A stretch of 44,907 bases of DNA from Embleya scabrispora DSM 41855 (GCF_000372745.1 NZ_KB889713.1:1-44907); one strand, 5' to 3'. Shown: positions 1 through 9,331, counted from the stretch's first letter. Made by a program: numbers and translations. Notes: generated by a model from the sequence alone, not told the origin.

Positions 1-61
1 CGCCCCCGGCCGGCTCCGGAGGAAGGAACGTGACGCCCACCGTTCGCGGCCACGGCGAGGC

Positions 62-215
62 CGACCCGGCCGGGCCGGGTCGGGTCGGGTCGGGTCGGGT
101 CGGCCGGGTCGGTCGGGTCGGCCGGGTCGGTCGGGTCGGGTCGGGTCGGGTCGGCCGGGTCGGTCGGGTCGGGTCGGGTCGGCCGGGTCGGTCGGGTCGG
201 TCGGGTCGGGTCGGG
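62..215. repeat. GGGTC-based tandem repeat
   Basis: About 150 bases built from irregular repeats of GGGTC and GGTCG with occasional GGCC insertions. The G-rich strand has many GGG runs at short spacing, so a G-quadruplex on the plus strand is possible. The open frame through it (Gly-Arg-Val repeats) is an artefact of the repeat. It lies just beyond the 3' end of the HEAT-type gene, so it may influence termination there; that is inference. Confidence 0.9.
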
Positions 216-226
216 AACCCGGGGTC

Positions 227-1267
227 TCAAAATGGCGGGTCGTCGGCGAACCCCTTGGGGCCTCCCCACAAATCGGGGAACGTGGGGGGTTCGACGAGGT
301 CGAACATCTGGTTCAGGGTGTGCGCCAGTCCGGCGCCGAAGTAGGGATCGATCTGCTGCAGCCAGGGCACCTCGGCCATCACGCGGACGAGTTCGTCCGT
401 AACCAGCTCGTCCAGGACGGCGCGCAGGTCCTCGGGGGCGGGGTCGTCGACCAGGCACAGCCATCCCAGCGCGGCGGCGACCCTGACCTCGGGCGGGCGT
501 GTGGGGTCGGACCAGCACGCGCGGGTGAAGCCGGCGGCGTCCTCGTGGCGGTGTTCCCTCGCCAGTTGCGCGATCGCCAGGACCAGCCCGGCGCGGAGGC
601 GGGGAACCTCCTCGACGCGGAACCGCTCGTGGAACGCGGCGGAGATCTCCCACGCGCGGCCGGACGACGCCGCCAGGACGCACGCCGCCTCCTCCCGCAC
701 AGCCGGGTCCGGGTCGTCCAGAAGGGCGATCGGGACGTGCGCGTCCGCCGCGATCGCGTCCCGCGCTGCCCGCACCGACCAGTTCTGCGGATAACCGCCC
801 ACGTCGAAGCGCACGTCGTCGTCGGCATCGGCGACCCGCAACAAGGCGGCGCGCGACCCGTCGCCCCAGTGGTTGCGACACGCCACCGCGGCGACCAGGC
901 CCAGCGCATCGACACGCTCGTGCACGGCCGGGTCCGCGGCGATCCGCAGCAGGAACGGCACCGTCAACGGCGCCACCGAACCCGTCGTGCCCTGATGACA
1001 GACGGAGTTGCCCAACGACGAGCACGCCGCCCGCGCCGCGGCCGCGTCCGCGGAACGCATCCGCTCCAGGTAGCCGGGAACGTCCTCGCCCGAGCCGTAC
1101 GCGTGGGAAAACCGGCCCCAGGGCACCTGATCGAGAAGAAACCCGTCCCTGACGCGCCTCGACATCCCCGCCGTCACCACACGCACATCCAGCGCGGTCC
1201 CCTCGTACACCTCGACCCCGTGCACACGCACCCGCTCGAAGTCGAACACGAGATCCTCGGACGTCAC
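227..1267 (-). CDS. HEAT-repeat-like protein, cytoplasmic
   Basis: A 346-residue soluble protein with no signal peptide or membrane segment. The C-terminal two thirds are short amphipathic helices rich in Ala, Leu, Asp and Arg (for example VREEAACVLAASSGRAW and VRVAAALGWLCLVDDP), as in HEAT or PBS-lyase-type repeats of actinobacteria. Such proteins are usually scaffolds; no catalytic motif is visible and no function is assigned. The GTG start is chosen because AGGAGG lies 6 bases upstream. It is transcribed alone toward the GGGTC repeat. Family call good, role unknown. Confidence 0.75.
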   Translation of the reverse strand: MTSEDLVFDFERVRVHGVEVYEGTALDVRVVTAGMSRRVRDGFLLDQVPWGRFSHAYGSGEDVPGYLERMRSADAAAARAACSSLGNSVCHQGTTGSVAPLTVPFLLRIAADPAVHERVDALGLVAAVACRNHWGDGSRAALLRVADADDDVRFDVGGYPQNWSVRAARDAIAADAHVPIALLDDPDPAVREEAACVLAASSGRAWEISAAFHERFRVEEVPRLRAGLVLAIAQLAREHRHEDAAGFTRACWSDPTRPPEVRVAAALGWLCLVDDPAPEDLRAVLDELVTDELVRVMAEVPWLQQIDPYFGAGLAHTLNQMFDLVEPPTFPDLWGGPKGFADDPPF

Positions 1268-1812
1268 GGTCGCCTCCTGTGGCTGTCACCGGCCGAAAGA
1301 CCCCTGCCTACCACCGGACACCGACACCACTTGAACGAACAGCCGAACACGGGATCGTCGTCCGGCGCCCGTAGCCTCCCCGAGGGCGTGCGCCGATCAA
1401 CAGCGCGGCCGGGAATCGTCGCACGAACACAGCGGGGGTCGGCGTGGGGGCGGGCGTGTGGGGCGTGGTGGAGGAGTCGCAGCGCGCGGTGTGGTCGTTC
1501 GCGCCGTTCGAGCAGGTGGGCCCGTTGAGGTTCGGCATGACCCACGATCGGGCGATGGCCGCGGTCGACGGCGTTGTGGCGGGGTGATGGGAGGAGGGCC
1601 GGGGGTCGGCGTGAGTCGCGCCGCCGTATGCCACGCGACCGGTTCGGCGGGCACACGGGGATCGGCGTCGACGCGGACCTCGACCGCGCACTCCGGGGTG
1701 CCGTACCTACGCCGCAGGAAACACCCGACACCGTCCGAGGTGATCGACGGGAGTTCGTCCACGACGCCCGGGAATCGCCGCGGACGCGCAACCCGCCTTC
1801 GCCTCCCACCTG
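1268..1812. other. Region without a convincing gene
   Basis: About 550 bases between the HEAT-type gene and the inverted repeat. On the minus strand a short stretch near 1620-1762 (containing DELPSITSDGVGCFLRRRYG) has a protein-like composition but dissolves into Pro/Arg-rich sequence. A second minus frame near 1400-1540 contains WVMPNLNGPTCSNGANDHTA. These could be pieces of one decayed gene, but nothing is recognisable. Confidence 0.4.
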
Positions 1813-1856
1813 TTGTCTATTCAAACTAGCCATGATTGACTAGCTCGGATAGACAA
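1813..1856. promoter_or_regulatory. Inverted repeat upstream of the HicB-like gene
   Basis: TTGTCTAT and its exact complement ATAGACAA are separated by 28 bases, within an unusually A/T-rich stretch for this window. Inside lie two direct copies of ACTAGC. The element is 60-100 bases upstream of the HicB-like gene, so it is a reasonable operator or promoter region. HicB-type antitoxins often autoregulate, which would fit, but no binding is shown. Confidence 0.55.
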
Positions 1857-1917
1857 GAATGAGGGCCGCCCCTTCGCGCTCGCCGGCGCGCCCCGCGTTC
1901 CCGAGAGGATCGATCGC

Positions 1918-2373
1918 ATGTCCACGGACGCCCTGTTCGACCGGCCCGACGTCACCGACGCCGACCCCGACGGCCCGGCCCCCCTGCCCTCGTACACCGG
2001 ATACGCCACCCGCGTCGGCAACACGTGGGTCGTCGAGATCCGGGATCTCCCCGACGACCGAACCGCCACCGCCCAGGGCCGAACCTGGCGCGAGGCGAAA
2101 ACGGCGACCGGAAACGCCATCGGCGAACACCTGCCGGCCGGGCACGACGGGTTCGGCATCCAACTCGCCCCCGCCGACCCCGACGCCGACGCCGCGATCA
2201 CCGCCCTGATCGAGGCCCGCATCGCACTCGTGTACGCCGAACAGGCCGTACGCGACGCCGCACGCCACGCCGCACGCACCCTCATCGACCAGGGATGGAA
2301 CAACCGCGACACCGGCGCCGCCCTCGGCCTGTCCCACCAACGCGTCTCCCAGATCGCCCCCCGCGGCGCGTGA
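1918..2373 (+). CDS. HicB-like antitoxin with C-terminal helix-turn-helix
   Basis: A 151-residue protein. Residues about 24-75 (YATRVGNTWVVEIRDLPDD, then a helix ending AIGEHLP) match the small alpha/beta fold of HicB-type proteins. The C-terminus carries a helix-turn-helix (NRDTGAALGLSHQRVSQI) like that of many actinobacterial solitary HicB proteins. A GAGAGG ribosome site precedes the ATG. No HicA-type toxin (short, with a conserved His) is adjacent, so this is an orphan regulator or a remnant of a toxin-antitoxin pair. It is probably co-transcribed with the helicase fragment 50 bases downstream. Confidence 0.65.
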   Translation: MSTDALFDRPDVTDADPDGPAPLPSYTGYATRVGNTWVVEIRDLPDDRTATAQGRTWREAKTATGNAIGEHLPAGHDGFGIQLAPADPDADAAITALIEARIALVYAEQAVRDAARHAARTLIDQGWNNRDTGAALGLSHQRVSQIAPRGA

Positions 2374-2425
2374 CCCCCCACCCTCCGATACTCGAACGGC
2401 CCGATCGCCCCACGCGAAGACCCCG

Positions 2426-3307
2426 ATGCGCCATCCCACCCGCCCCTCGATCCGCCCCACTCGCACCGGCGTCGCCGCGCTGCGCCCGCACCAACGCGAC
2501 GCGCTCGCCGCGATCGTCCGCGAACTGGAGAACCCCGACCCCGAGGCGGTCGGCAGCGCGCCCCACGGAGGGCGCCGGGCCACCGCGGTAATGGCCTGCG
2601 GGACCGGGAAGACGTGGGTGGCGGCCGGGGCGGCCGCGACGCTGGCCGCGCGCGGGCGGGTGCTGGTCCTGGTGCCGACCCTCGACCTCCTCGAGCAGAC
2701 CGTAACCGCCTGGCAACGCGCCGGGCGCACCGGCGGCGTCCAGGTGGCGGTGTGCTCGCTCGGCGGCGACGCGGCGTTGGCCGCCGCAGGGGTGCGGGCG
2801 ACCACCAGCACCCCGCGACTCGCCCTGTGGACGGGGGCGGTCGAGGGGCCGGTGACGGTGTACGCCACCTACCAGTCGCTGGAGACGATCCTCGCCGCCC
2901 ACCGGGGCATGGTCGGGCTGCGCCTTCCCCCATGGCGGCTGGTGGTCGTGGACGAGGGGCACCGTTCCAGCGGACGGCTCGGCCGCCCCTGGACCGCCGT
3001 GCACGACGACCGGGTCCTGCCCGCGCTGGGGCGCCTGTATCTGACCGCGACCCCGCGGGTGTGGGAACCGGCCGACGTCAGCGCCTACGGCGAGGGCACC
3101 GGCCGCGGCGACACCGGCAGCCTGCCCCTCGACGCCGACGACGACGTCTGGGACGACCCCGACACCACCGCAACCGACGGCCTCGAGAACGACGGGGCCG
3201 ACCGGGACGACGAGGACGAGGACTTCGACAACCGGAACGACCCGGCGAGCGTCGACGAGTTGGCCCGCGCGGTGCGGTGCGCCGCCGACGCGTTCGCCGG
3301 AGGCTGA
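2426..3307 (+). CDS. SF2 DEAD/DEAH helicase, truncated after motif III
   Basis: A 293-residue protein equal to the first RecA-like domain of an SF2 helicase of the type that carries helicase-associated domains on actinobacterial plasmids and islands. Seen: Q-like LRPHQRDAL, Walker A CGTGKT, motif Ia LVLVPTLDLLEQT, motif II as DEGH, and motif III-like LTATPR. After about residue 215 the sequence becomes a long acidic linker and stops. The second RecA domain with motifs IV-VI is absent, so helicase activity is not expected unless another protein supplies it. No clean ribosome site is visible; the first ATG is used. Either a truncated gene or a stand-alone ATPase domain. Confidence 0.7.
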   Translation: MRHPTRPSIRPTRTGVAALRPHQRDALAAIVRELENPDPEAVGSAPHGGRRATAVMACGTGKTWVAAGAAATLAARGRVLVLVPTLDLLEQTVTAWQRAGRTGGVQVAVCSLGGDAALAAAGVRATTSTPRLALWTGAVEGPVTVYATYQSLETILAAHRGMVGLRLPPWRLVVVDEGHRSSGRLGRPWTAVHDDRVLPALGRLYLTATPRVWEPADVSAYGEGTGRGDTGSLPLDADDDVWDDPDTTATDGLENDGADRDDEDEDFDNRNDPASVDELARAVRCAADAFAGG

Positions 3308-3545
3308 CGCCGGAGAGAGGACGGAACGCTCTCTCGTCGTCGCGCGCCACCCCACCGTCACCCGGCATCGCGGACGGGCGACCCGCCGCGGACGCCTCGC
3401 TCCCCGTCGTGACCACCACACCGAATCATCCGTGGCCCGCGACCACCGCACGATCCTTTCGAGTTCACACACCTCGCCTGGATCACGTGGCGGCCGCTCC
3501 GGTTCCCGCAAGCTCGGACCAGGATCGGCGAGTGCGTCCGGAGTT

Positions 3546-4664
3546 CTAGCCCCGGAAAGTGTCGGCGACCGTGCGGTTCGGGTTGCGGGTGACCCATTCC
3601 AGCACTCTGGAACCGTCCAGACGTTCGAGGACGAACCTGTCGTCGCGGTACCAGATCGCCTCGGCGACCCGGCGCCCCGCGGGGTAGGTCCGCGTGATCT
3701 CCACTTCGCGGGAGGACTCGTGGGACACGGTTTTCGTCGTTTCGACCCTCAACTGCTGGCTCATGGTCGTGCTCAACGACGCGCCGAAACCCCTGAACCC
3801 GAAGCTGGCCTCGGCCGAGACGGATATGCCGGTGGTGTGCTCGACCGTCGTGGAGTTGGTCGTGGTCAGACCCACCCGGGTGGTCTCCCGATGCGTGTAC
3901 TCCGAGGCCCCGCCGTGATCGTAGAAGAACACCTTCGTCCAGAACCCGAACTTGCGCAGGATGTAGTAGGGATTCTCCCGAGCCTGACGCTCGCGGGAGT
4001 ACGCGGGGTCGCGGACCAGCGGGAACGGGTAGGCCATCGATCCGGCCAGGACAGGGGTCGTGCTCGCGGGCTTGGGGTCGGCGAAGCTGGTCATCCGGTT
4101 GACGTCACCGATGCTGTCGTTCCCCGGCTGCAGGTCGAGGACGGGCCTGTACTCGCGTTCGACCAGGAACGCCCACCTTTGGGAGAGGAAATCCGAGCCG
4201 CTTGCCCTGGTGAACTGCTCGACGCGCGCCGACGCCTGCCGGCTGAACCCGACGACGTTGAGGTTCAATTGGCTCTCGGCGTTGATGACCTCGTACTCGT
4301 CGAAGCTTCCGGCGACATGGCGTAACACCCACTCCTGGGTGGGCCGGTCCTGAGGCGCCTGAAGGTGGAACTGCTCGGCGGGGGCGGACGGACGTGTGCT
4401 GTTCGAGACGATGTTGACGACGAAACCGCTGGACATGTTCACCAGGAGGTAGCGCCCGAAGTCCAGGGGGAAGACGTGCCATGTGTAGCTCATCCGGTTG
4501 GCCTGAGACACTGGGAACTGCTCCAGCCTGGCCGACTCCGCGTTGCTGTGGGCAACGACGTTCAGGAGCAGGTGGCTCTGAACGTTCAAAAGGCGGTAGG
4601 CCCTGCCTGCCGGGATGGGTCTCAAGGGACGCCTCGTTTCCTGGAAGGTGACCGGGCGCGCCAC
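3546..4664 (-). CDS. Beta-trefoil (ricin-type) lectin fused to a putative pore-forming domain
   Basis: A 372-residue protein. Residues about 15-170 contain three similar units (YRLLNVQSHLLLNVV, YLLVNMSSGFVVNIV, YEVINAESQLNLNVV), each followed by a tryptophan strand such as WHVF, WVLRHV or RWAFLVE. This is the three-fold pattern of a ricin-type beta-trefoil. Residues about 230-340 are Ser/Thr-rich alternating strands (TTRVGLTTTNSTTVEHTTG, SLSTTMSQQLRVETTKTVS), the composition of aerolysin/ETX-MTX2 or BinA/Toxin_10 insertion regions. This suggests a sugar-binding, membrane-active toxin. No signal peptide is visible. The GTG start is the most upstream possible and lacks a clear ribosome site. 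Lectin part fairly sure, pore-forming part tentative. Confidence 0.6.
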   Translation of the reverse strand: MARPVTFQETRRPLRPIPAGRAYRLLNVQSHLLLNVVAHSNAESARLEQFPVSQANRMSYTWHVFPLDFGRYLLVNMSSGFVVNIVSNSTRPSAPAEQFHLQAPQDRPTQEWVLRHVAGSFDEYEVINAESQLNLNVVGFSRQASARVEQFTRASGSDFLSQRWAFLVEREYRPVLDLQPGNDSIGDVNRMTSFADPKPASTTPVLAGSMAYPFPLVRDPAYSRERQARENPYYILRKFGFWTKVFFYDHGGASEYTHRETTRVGLTTTNSTTVEHTTGISVSAEASFGFRGFGASLSTTMSQQLRVETTKTVSHESSREVEITRTYPAGRRVAEAIWYRDDRFVLERLDGSRVLEWVTRNPNRTVADTFRG

Positions 4665-4946
4665 GGGCCGGGCAGCCGATGACTACGGCACTCGCTCGGT
4701 CCCGTCCAGTACAGCCGACCCGAGCAGGGACCGGCCGGTCATCGCGGATCGATGGACGAAAATCACGCACGAATGGCGCAAACGGCCACCACGCCCGGGC
4801 CGATCGGGGCAGCCGTCGACACCGCGTCGAAACACCCACGAACCCGTGACAGCGGCGCCGTGCGATGCCGGCGAGCCGCCTCGGCAGATCGAGGCGACCT
4901 CGATCAACTCCCCGGGACGTGTGGGACGAAAGGGATCCGACCCACG

Positions 4947-6199
4947 ATGAGCGGCAACGAGGCCGAGGTCAACGACATGGTGTTTTCACGGCTCGTACTC
5001 CGCGGCCCACGTCATGGGGCGCTTCGTGCGCAGGTGGCACGAACTACCGGTGGAGATGGCCGGACAACGCGACGTCTGCGACCTGGCGGGCACGTACGAG
5101 GACGCGACCGGTGTCCCGCTCGCCGACCTCACCCTGGTCGGCACGGGACTGTGGGCATCCGCCTATCAGGGCAGATGGGTCGTCCCCCCGGAGTACTTCA
5201 CGACCACCGACATCACCCGCGAGCACCTGGAGCGCGTGCTCGCACTGATCGCGACGGACGTTTCCCCGTCTGCGGGCCGACGTACGGGCGGAGACGAGCC
5301 CGACGGAGTGGTCGTTCGAGATGTTCCGCCGCTCCCCGGTGGTCCGCCTCGCAGACGGCAGGCTCCTCGTCCTCGACCAAGAGCTGCTGATCGACAGGGT
5401 CTTCGGGTGGTGGCCGATGCTCGACATCAAGAAGCCACCGAACGGGCGCCCTGCGGACAAGGCGCGGTCGGACGCGGCGGAGGGCTGTCTGCGTCACCTG
5501 ACGGAGGTGGCCGTCACCGAGGTGCTGTCCTCGATCGCCGGCGCCGGCACGGCGCGCCGCATGTACGGGGACGCCGAACTGCGCGCGGCCTTTCCCGGCC
5601 AGGGCCAGAAGATCACGGACGCCGTCATCGACTACGGGGACGCCTGGGTCCTCGTCGAGGTGACCGCGGTGCGTCTGCGGCAGAACTCCGTGAACGCCGC
5701 ATCGGAGCAGGCCCAGATCGACGACATGGACAAACTCGTCAAAAAGGCCCGCCAGATCGACGCCACGATTCGCGCACTGAAGAAACGCGAGCATCAGCTC
5801 ACGGGATTAAGGCCTGCCCACCGGAAAACCTTCTATCCCGTGTTGGTGATGGCGGAGGGTTTTCCCGCGAATCCGGTGACGTTGACGGTGCTGCGGGAGC
5901 GCGTGAGGAAGGCCGGCCTTCTCACCGGCGCGGGAATCACGCCGCTGGAAATCCTCGACGCGGAAGAGGTCGAGATGATCGAGGCACTTCAGGGAACGGG
6001 CGGGCCGGGACTGCGCGAGATCCTCGAGGGGAAGAGAAACGCCGACCTCTACCGGGCCAGCGTCCGCGACTACATCATCCGCGAACGCGGACTGAACCCC
6101 CGGCGGCCCCGTCGGCTGGAACCGCTGTGGGAAAGCATCCTCGACGCAGCTGCCCGACGGCACCAGGCGATCGCATCCCAGGATGAGACGGACGCCTGA
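4947..6199 (+). pseudogene. Unknown ~415-residue protein broken by two +1 frameshifts
   Basis: Three open pieces in successive frames join into one plausible protein. Piece 1 starts MSGNEAEVNDMVF. Removing one T from the TTTT at 4983-4986 leads into HGSYSAAHVMGRFVRRWHEL. Removing one base near 5259 (GAC-G-TTTCCC) leads into FPRLRADVRAETSPTEWSF and on to the end. The last piece alone is 292 residues. It has a D...EVTA arrangement (DAVIDYGDAWVLVEVTAVRL) that recalls, but does not match, PD-(D/E)XK nucleases, then a charged helical segment rich in Lys and Arg. I do not recognise the family. It is divergent from the lectin-toxin-like gene with about 280 bases between. Confidence 0.55.
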
Positions 6200-6514
6200 G
6201 AAAACTCGTGGCACCACGGCAACCGTCGGAGCCCTTGCCGCCACCCCAAGTCCGACGGCCCCGTTCGGCCCGCGGGCCACAATGGTCGATCGTGGCGGAC
6301 TGTCCCAATGCCGCACCGTGCCTGCTGTGCGGGTGGCCCGAATCACGACTCCGCTCAAGCGTGTCGTCGAGCGACCGGCGCCAAGTGAGTGCGGTCGGGG
6401 CGCGTCGGAGGGAACGCGGTGGCCGGACTGCCCCGCCCGGCATTCAGTGCCCGTTCGGCCCATTTCCTTCGTATCTCCCGGTGGCGGGCTCGACTCAGGG
6501 TGCCACGGGCGTGT
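6200..6514. other. Region without a recognised gene
   Basis: About 315 bases between two convergent genes. Two CCCGTTCGGCCC-like palindromic tracts occur (near 6260 and 6448). No convincing coding frame, RNA or strong terminator hairpin was found. Confidence 0.4.
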
Positions 6515-7837
6515 TCATCGTCTTCGAAACCAGGCGAGTACGCCTCGGCGGGTGGGGCGCTGGGGCACTTCGGGCACTGTCGGCGCCGCAGGTGCCGATC
6601 GGGGAGGTGGTGAATCCGGGCGCGGTGGGGGTGTCGACGGTCGCGGTGGGGTCGGTGGAGCGGACGCCCCGCTCGGTGCCGGTTCGACGTGCGGCCCGCT
6701 CGTGGACGCGTGCGCGGCCGCACTGTCGTCGCCCGCGGGTGTCGAAGGCGGCTCCTGTCGAGGTGGGGTCCGGCGGGCGCGGGCGCCGGCGTCCGGGGCG
6801 GAGCGCGGGCGGGGCGGGGCGGCCCGTGGCGGTGGGAGGGGGTCGGGGCAGGAAGGTTCGGTGGGGAGGCCGAACTCGTCCACGCTCCAGTAGGCAACCT
6901 GCCAGTGGACGCTCGGCCACAGGCGAATCTGGGCGGCGCCGCGCTCGGGCCGCCACATGGCCCACGGCACGTCCGGGGCGCCCAGGCCTAGGACGTGGAT
7001 TCCGGGAATGAGGGGTTCGAGCAGTCGCGGGTCTCGGCTGCGCAGATAGACGGCCGCGTTCGCGCGCGTGCTGCCGGTCGCGCCGGTGGGTGTCCGGGCG
7101 GCGAGACGACACCAGGCCTTGCCGGCCTTGACGCCGGCGTCCTCGACGATGCCGAGCACAGCCTTGGGGTGGCGTCGGGCGGTGGAATCGTCCAGGCTCC
7201 GGTGCAGACGGGCCATGTCTGCGGGGTTCGCGGCGTCGTGGCAGACGTCGGTCCACGGCACGATCCGGGTTCCGAACGGGTCGGGGACGCGGACAGTGAA
7301 GCGGGCGACGGTGTCGCGGTCGTGGTCGTGCAGGGCCAGGAATCGCGCGATGCGCACCGCGGTGGTGACCACCGGCGGCAGAAGGGGCCCCACGGTGTGC
7401 ACGCGATGGGCGACCCGCTCGGCCGGTGGCGTCCGGACCGGCGCACCGACGGGAGGTTGCGATTCGTGGCCGGTGTCGGTGGTGGCGGGAACGACCAGGC
7501 GCAGCGTCAGAATCTCGTCCCAGACTTCGGCAAGCCCCGGCGCACCACGGGCGATCGACTCGATTACCTCGTCCGTGCGCAGGGCACAACCGGGCAGGTG
7601 TGCGGCGGGGCCCGCGCCCTTGTGGTGAGCAAGCCGAAAATGGGCGGCGACGGTGAACACCGTGCCCTTGGAGGAGGTACTCGGGTAGGACCTCGTCGCG
7701 TGGACCTCGTGGTCGCAGTAGGCGCAGCGCAGCGGCCGCACGAACTGTTCGACGGCGTCGTCGATTTCCCGCGCGGACACCACGCGCGCGGTAGCGTCAC
7801 GGGCCTGTCGCATCGAGGGGGCCCTCTTGTCGGCCAT
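6515..7837 (-). CDS. Hypothetical protein with N-terminal zinc-binding motif and Pro-rich tail
   Basis: A 440-residue protein starting MADKRAPSMRQ, chosen because GGGAGG lies 7 bases before this ATG; the reading frame stays open far upstream but that part has shadow-like composition. Residues about 35-80 hold a likely metal site: CAYC, then HFRLAHH and a later Cys. This recalls the zinc region of CoiA-like competence and nuclease proteins, but the link is weak. The middle (about 95-320) is a mixed alpha/beta domain with no recognised motif. The last 110 residues are mostly Pro, Ser, Ala and Arg and probably disordered. It is convergent with the frameshifted gene. Function unknown. Confidence 0.6.
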   Translation of the reverse strand: MADKRAPSMRQARDATARVVSAREIDDAVEQFVRPLRCAYCDHEVHATRSYPSTSSKGTVFTVAAHFRLAHHKGAGPAAHLPGCALRTDEVIESIARGAPGLAEVWDEILTLRLVVPATTDTGHESQPPVGAPVRTPPAERVAHRVHTVGPLLPPVVTTAVRIARFLALHDHDRDTVARFTVRVPDPFGTRIVPWTDVCHDAANPADMARLHRSLDDSTARRHPKAVLGIVEDAGVKAGKAWCRLAARTPTGATGSTRANAAVYLRSRDPRLLEPLIPGIHVLGLGAPDVPWAMWRPERGAAQIRLWPSVHWQVAYWSVDEFGLPTEPSCPDPLPPPRAAPPRPRSAPDAGARARRTPPRQEPPSTPAGDDSAAAHASTSGPHVEPAPSGASAPPTPPRPSTPPPRPDSPPPRSAPAAPTVPEVPQRPTRRGVLAWFRRR

Positions 7838-8414
7838 CGCACCGCCTCCCATCTCACGTAGTCGCAAACATACTGTCCGTCGTCGTTCGGTTTCCCCGGA
7901 GCGCCGTCGGGGCCGTCGGATGGCGGCTGGCAATCCGCGTCCTGCACGACGAGACTCACCGCGGAGCCAATCGCACGAAGCCTGTACCCGTGACGAGGAA
8001 GGCCTGGCCAACGGGCGGCCGTTCGTCGTGATCGGCCCGAGTGGGCTGAGGCTCGCGGCGGCAGGGCATGGGATGCCGCGCCTGTCGCGATCGTTGCTCC
8101 TCTGCCGGGCTCGGTGCTGTCGTTGCACGCCTCACCTCTGCCGGTCAGCCCGGATCGTCGACCACTTCGGTGCCACGGACTCCGCTCGGGGCATGCCGTT
8201 CGACAAGCCGTCCACGCACGTGTTCCGGAGAGTCGTCCAACGGGGGAACCGGCCGTCGCACCGGCGGCAATCGCTGGATCGGCGCTCGAACAAGCAACGA
8301 AGGGCGGCGCCTGTATCACGCTCGCCGGCGGCGAGAGTTCGCCCTCGCACTGCGGATGCCGGCAATACCCCGGAACGTAGGGCCCTGTCTGTTCTCCTCT
8401 GGAATCATCGAGGT
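7838..8414. other. Divergent intergenic region
   Basis: About 580 bases between the divergently transcribed zinc-motif gene and the GIY-YIG-like gene, so it should carry both promoters. No clear -35/-10 pair could be fixed. Open frames here have the Arg/Ser/Pro-rich composition of non-coding high-GC DNA. Confidence 0.4.
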
Positions 8415-8951
8415 ATGGCCTTGACCGCCCCGCTCTTCATCCCGCGTGTCCCGCCGTTCTTCCCTCCGCCCGCACCGCGTCGCCGCTTCGTGCACATCGA
8501 CCGAACCCGCGCGCGGAACCTGATGAGGGACGTCGGAAACGGACCGCTGCCCGAACATGTGCAACTCGTGCAGGCCCAGACACGGGAGCGACTGAGGGTA
8601 TTCCTGGCCGAAGCGGGGTTTCGTCATCACCGGCTCTATGTCCTCGAAGTCGCCAGCCGGCACCCCCGCGTCAAGATCGGCGTCAGTAAGGAGCCGTACG
8701 ATCGAATCGCCCGCCACATCTCCGAGTACAACCGGTGGCAGCACGCACTCATCCGAGTCCACGTGACCGATCCGCTTCCCGACCGACTCACAGCCCGGAG
8801 AGCGGAGGTCCAGGCCCACACCTGGATGGACAAGCACTTCACTGCGCCACACTCTCGCGAGGAATTCATGGACGGCGACTACGTTTTCGGCAAGATCTGC
8901 GCCGACACGGCCGTGTCGGTCCTCACCCAGGATTCAGACGTTCGCTGCTGA
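8415..8951 (+). CDS. GIY-YIG-like (T5orf172/MUG113-type) protein
   Basis: A 178-residue protein. The central part reads RLYVLEVASRHPRVKIGVSK followed by RIARHISEYN, then a later conserved-looking AEVQAHTWMDKHF and REEFMDGDYVF. This order (hydrophobic YVL strand, KIG, Arg on a helix, then a His and a Glu near the end) is that of the T5orf172/MUG113 branch of the GIY-YIG nuclease fold. Members occur on phages and islands and are thought to bind or cut DNA. The first 55 residues are Pro/Arg-rich. The ATG is chosen where the protein-like composition begins; GAGG is only one base before it, so initiation may be leaderless. Confidence 0.6.
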   Translation: MALTAPLFIPRVPPFFPPPAPRRRFVHIDRTRARNLMRDVGNGPLPEHVQLVQAQTRERLRVFLAEAGFRHHRLYVLEVASRHPRVKIGVSKEPYDRIARHISEYNRWQHALIRVHVTDPLPDRLTARRAEVQAHTWMDKHFTAPHSREEFMDGDYVFGKICADTAVSVLTQDSDVRC

Positions 8952-9331
8952 CGCCGCAGCGCCGTTCGGGCACACCGGCAAACCATGGGTCGCAGGTGCA
9001 CACCCTCGCCACGAATCGGTCCTGTTGCCGTCACCGTCGTCGTTCGGGTTACACGGAGGCCGTAGCGCCGACGTGTTGTCGCAACCCTGCGAAGCGACTG
9101 GTGGGCGGAGGTAGGCGGTCAACGGCCCGGTGCCGGCCGCGTGAAGGGTCCATCCCTTCGAGTACCGCAAGGCGCCACGACCGCATCGGCCCCGGCGCCC
9201 TCCCGCCCGCCGTTCGGACCTGTTCCCCGTGGGTCGATGCTCGGCCGCCGAGACCGCGTTCGTTGGGAGAGGAGCGCCCGGCGGCCGTGCAACGCGGGTG
9301 TGCCGCCCCGGGTGTGGCGGCACACTGCGGT
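8952..9331. other. Convergent intergenic region
   Basis: About 380 bases between the 3' ends of the GIY-YIG-like gene and the broken helical gene. No coding frame, RNA gene or strong hairpin was recognised. Confidence 0.4.

Noticed and set aside
30-344. A Gly-Arg-Val repeat open frame at the start of the window.
   Set aside because: It is the direct translation of the GGGTC DNA repeat and has no protein-like remainder.
320-1528. Long plus-strand frames opposite the HEAT-type gene.
   Set aside because: Arg/Gly/Pro-rich composition and no ribosome site; they mirror the real minus-strand gene, a common effect in high-GC DNA.
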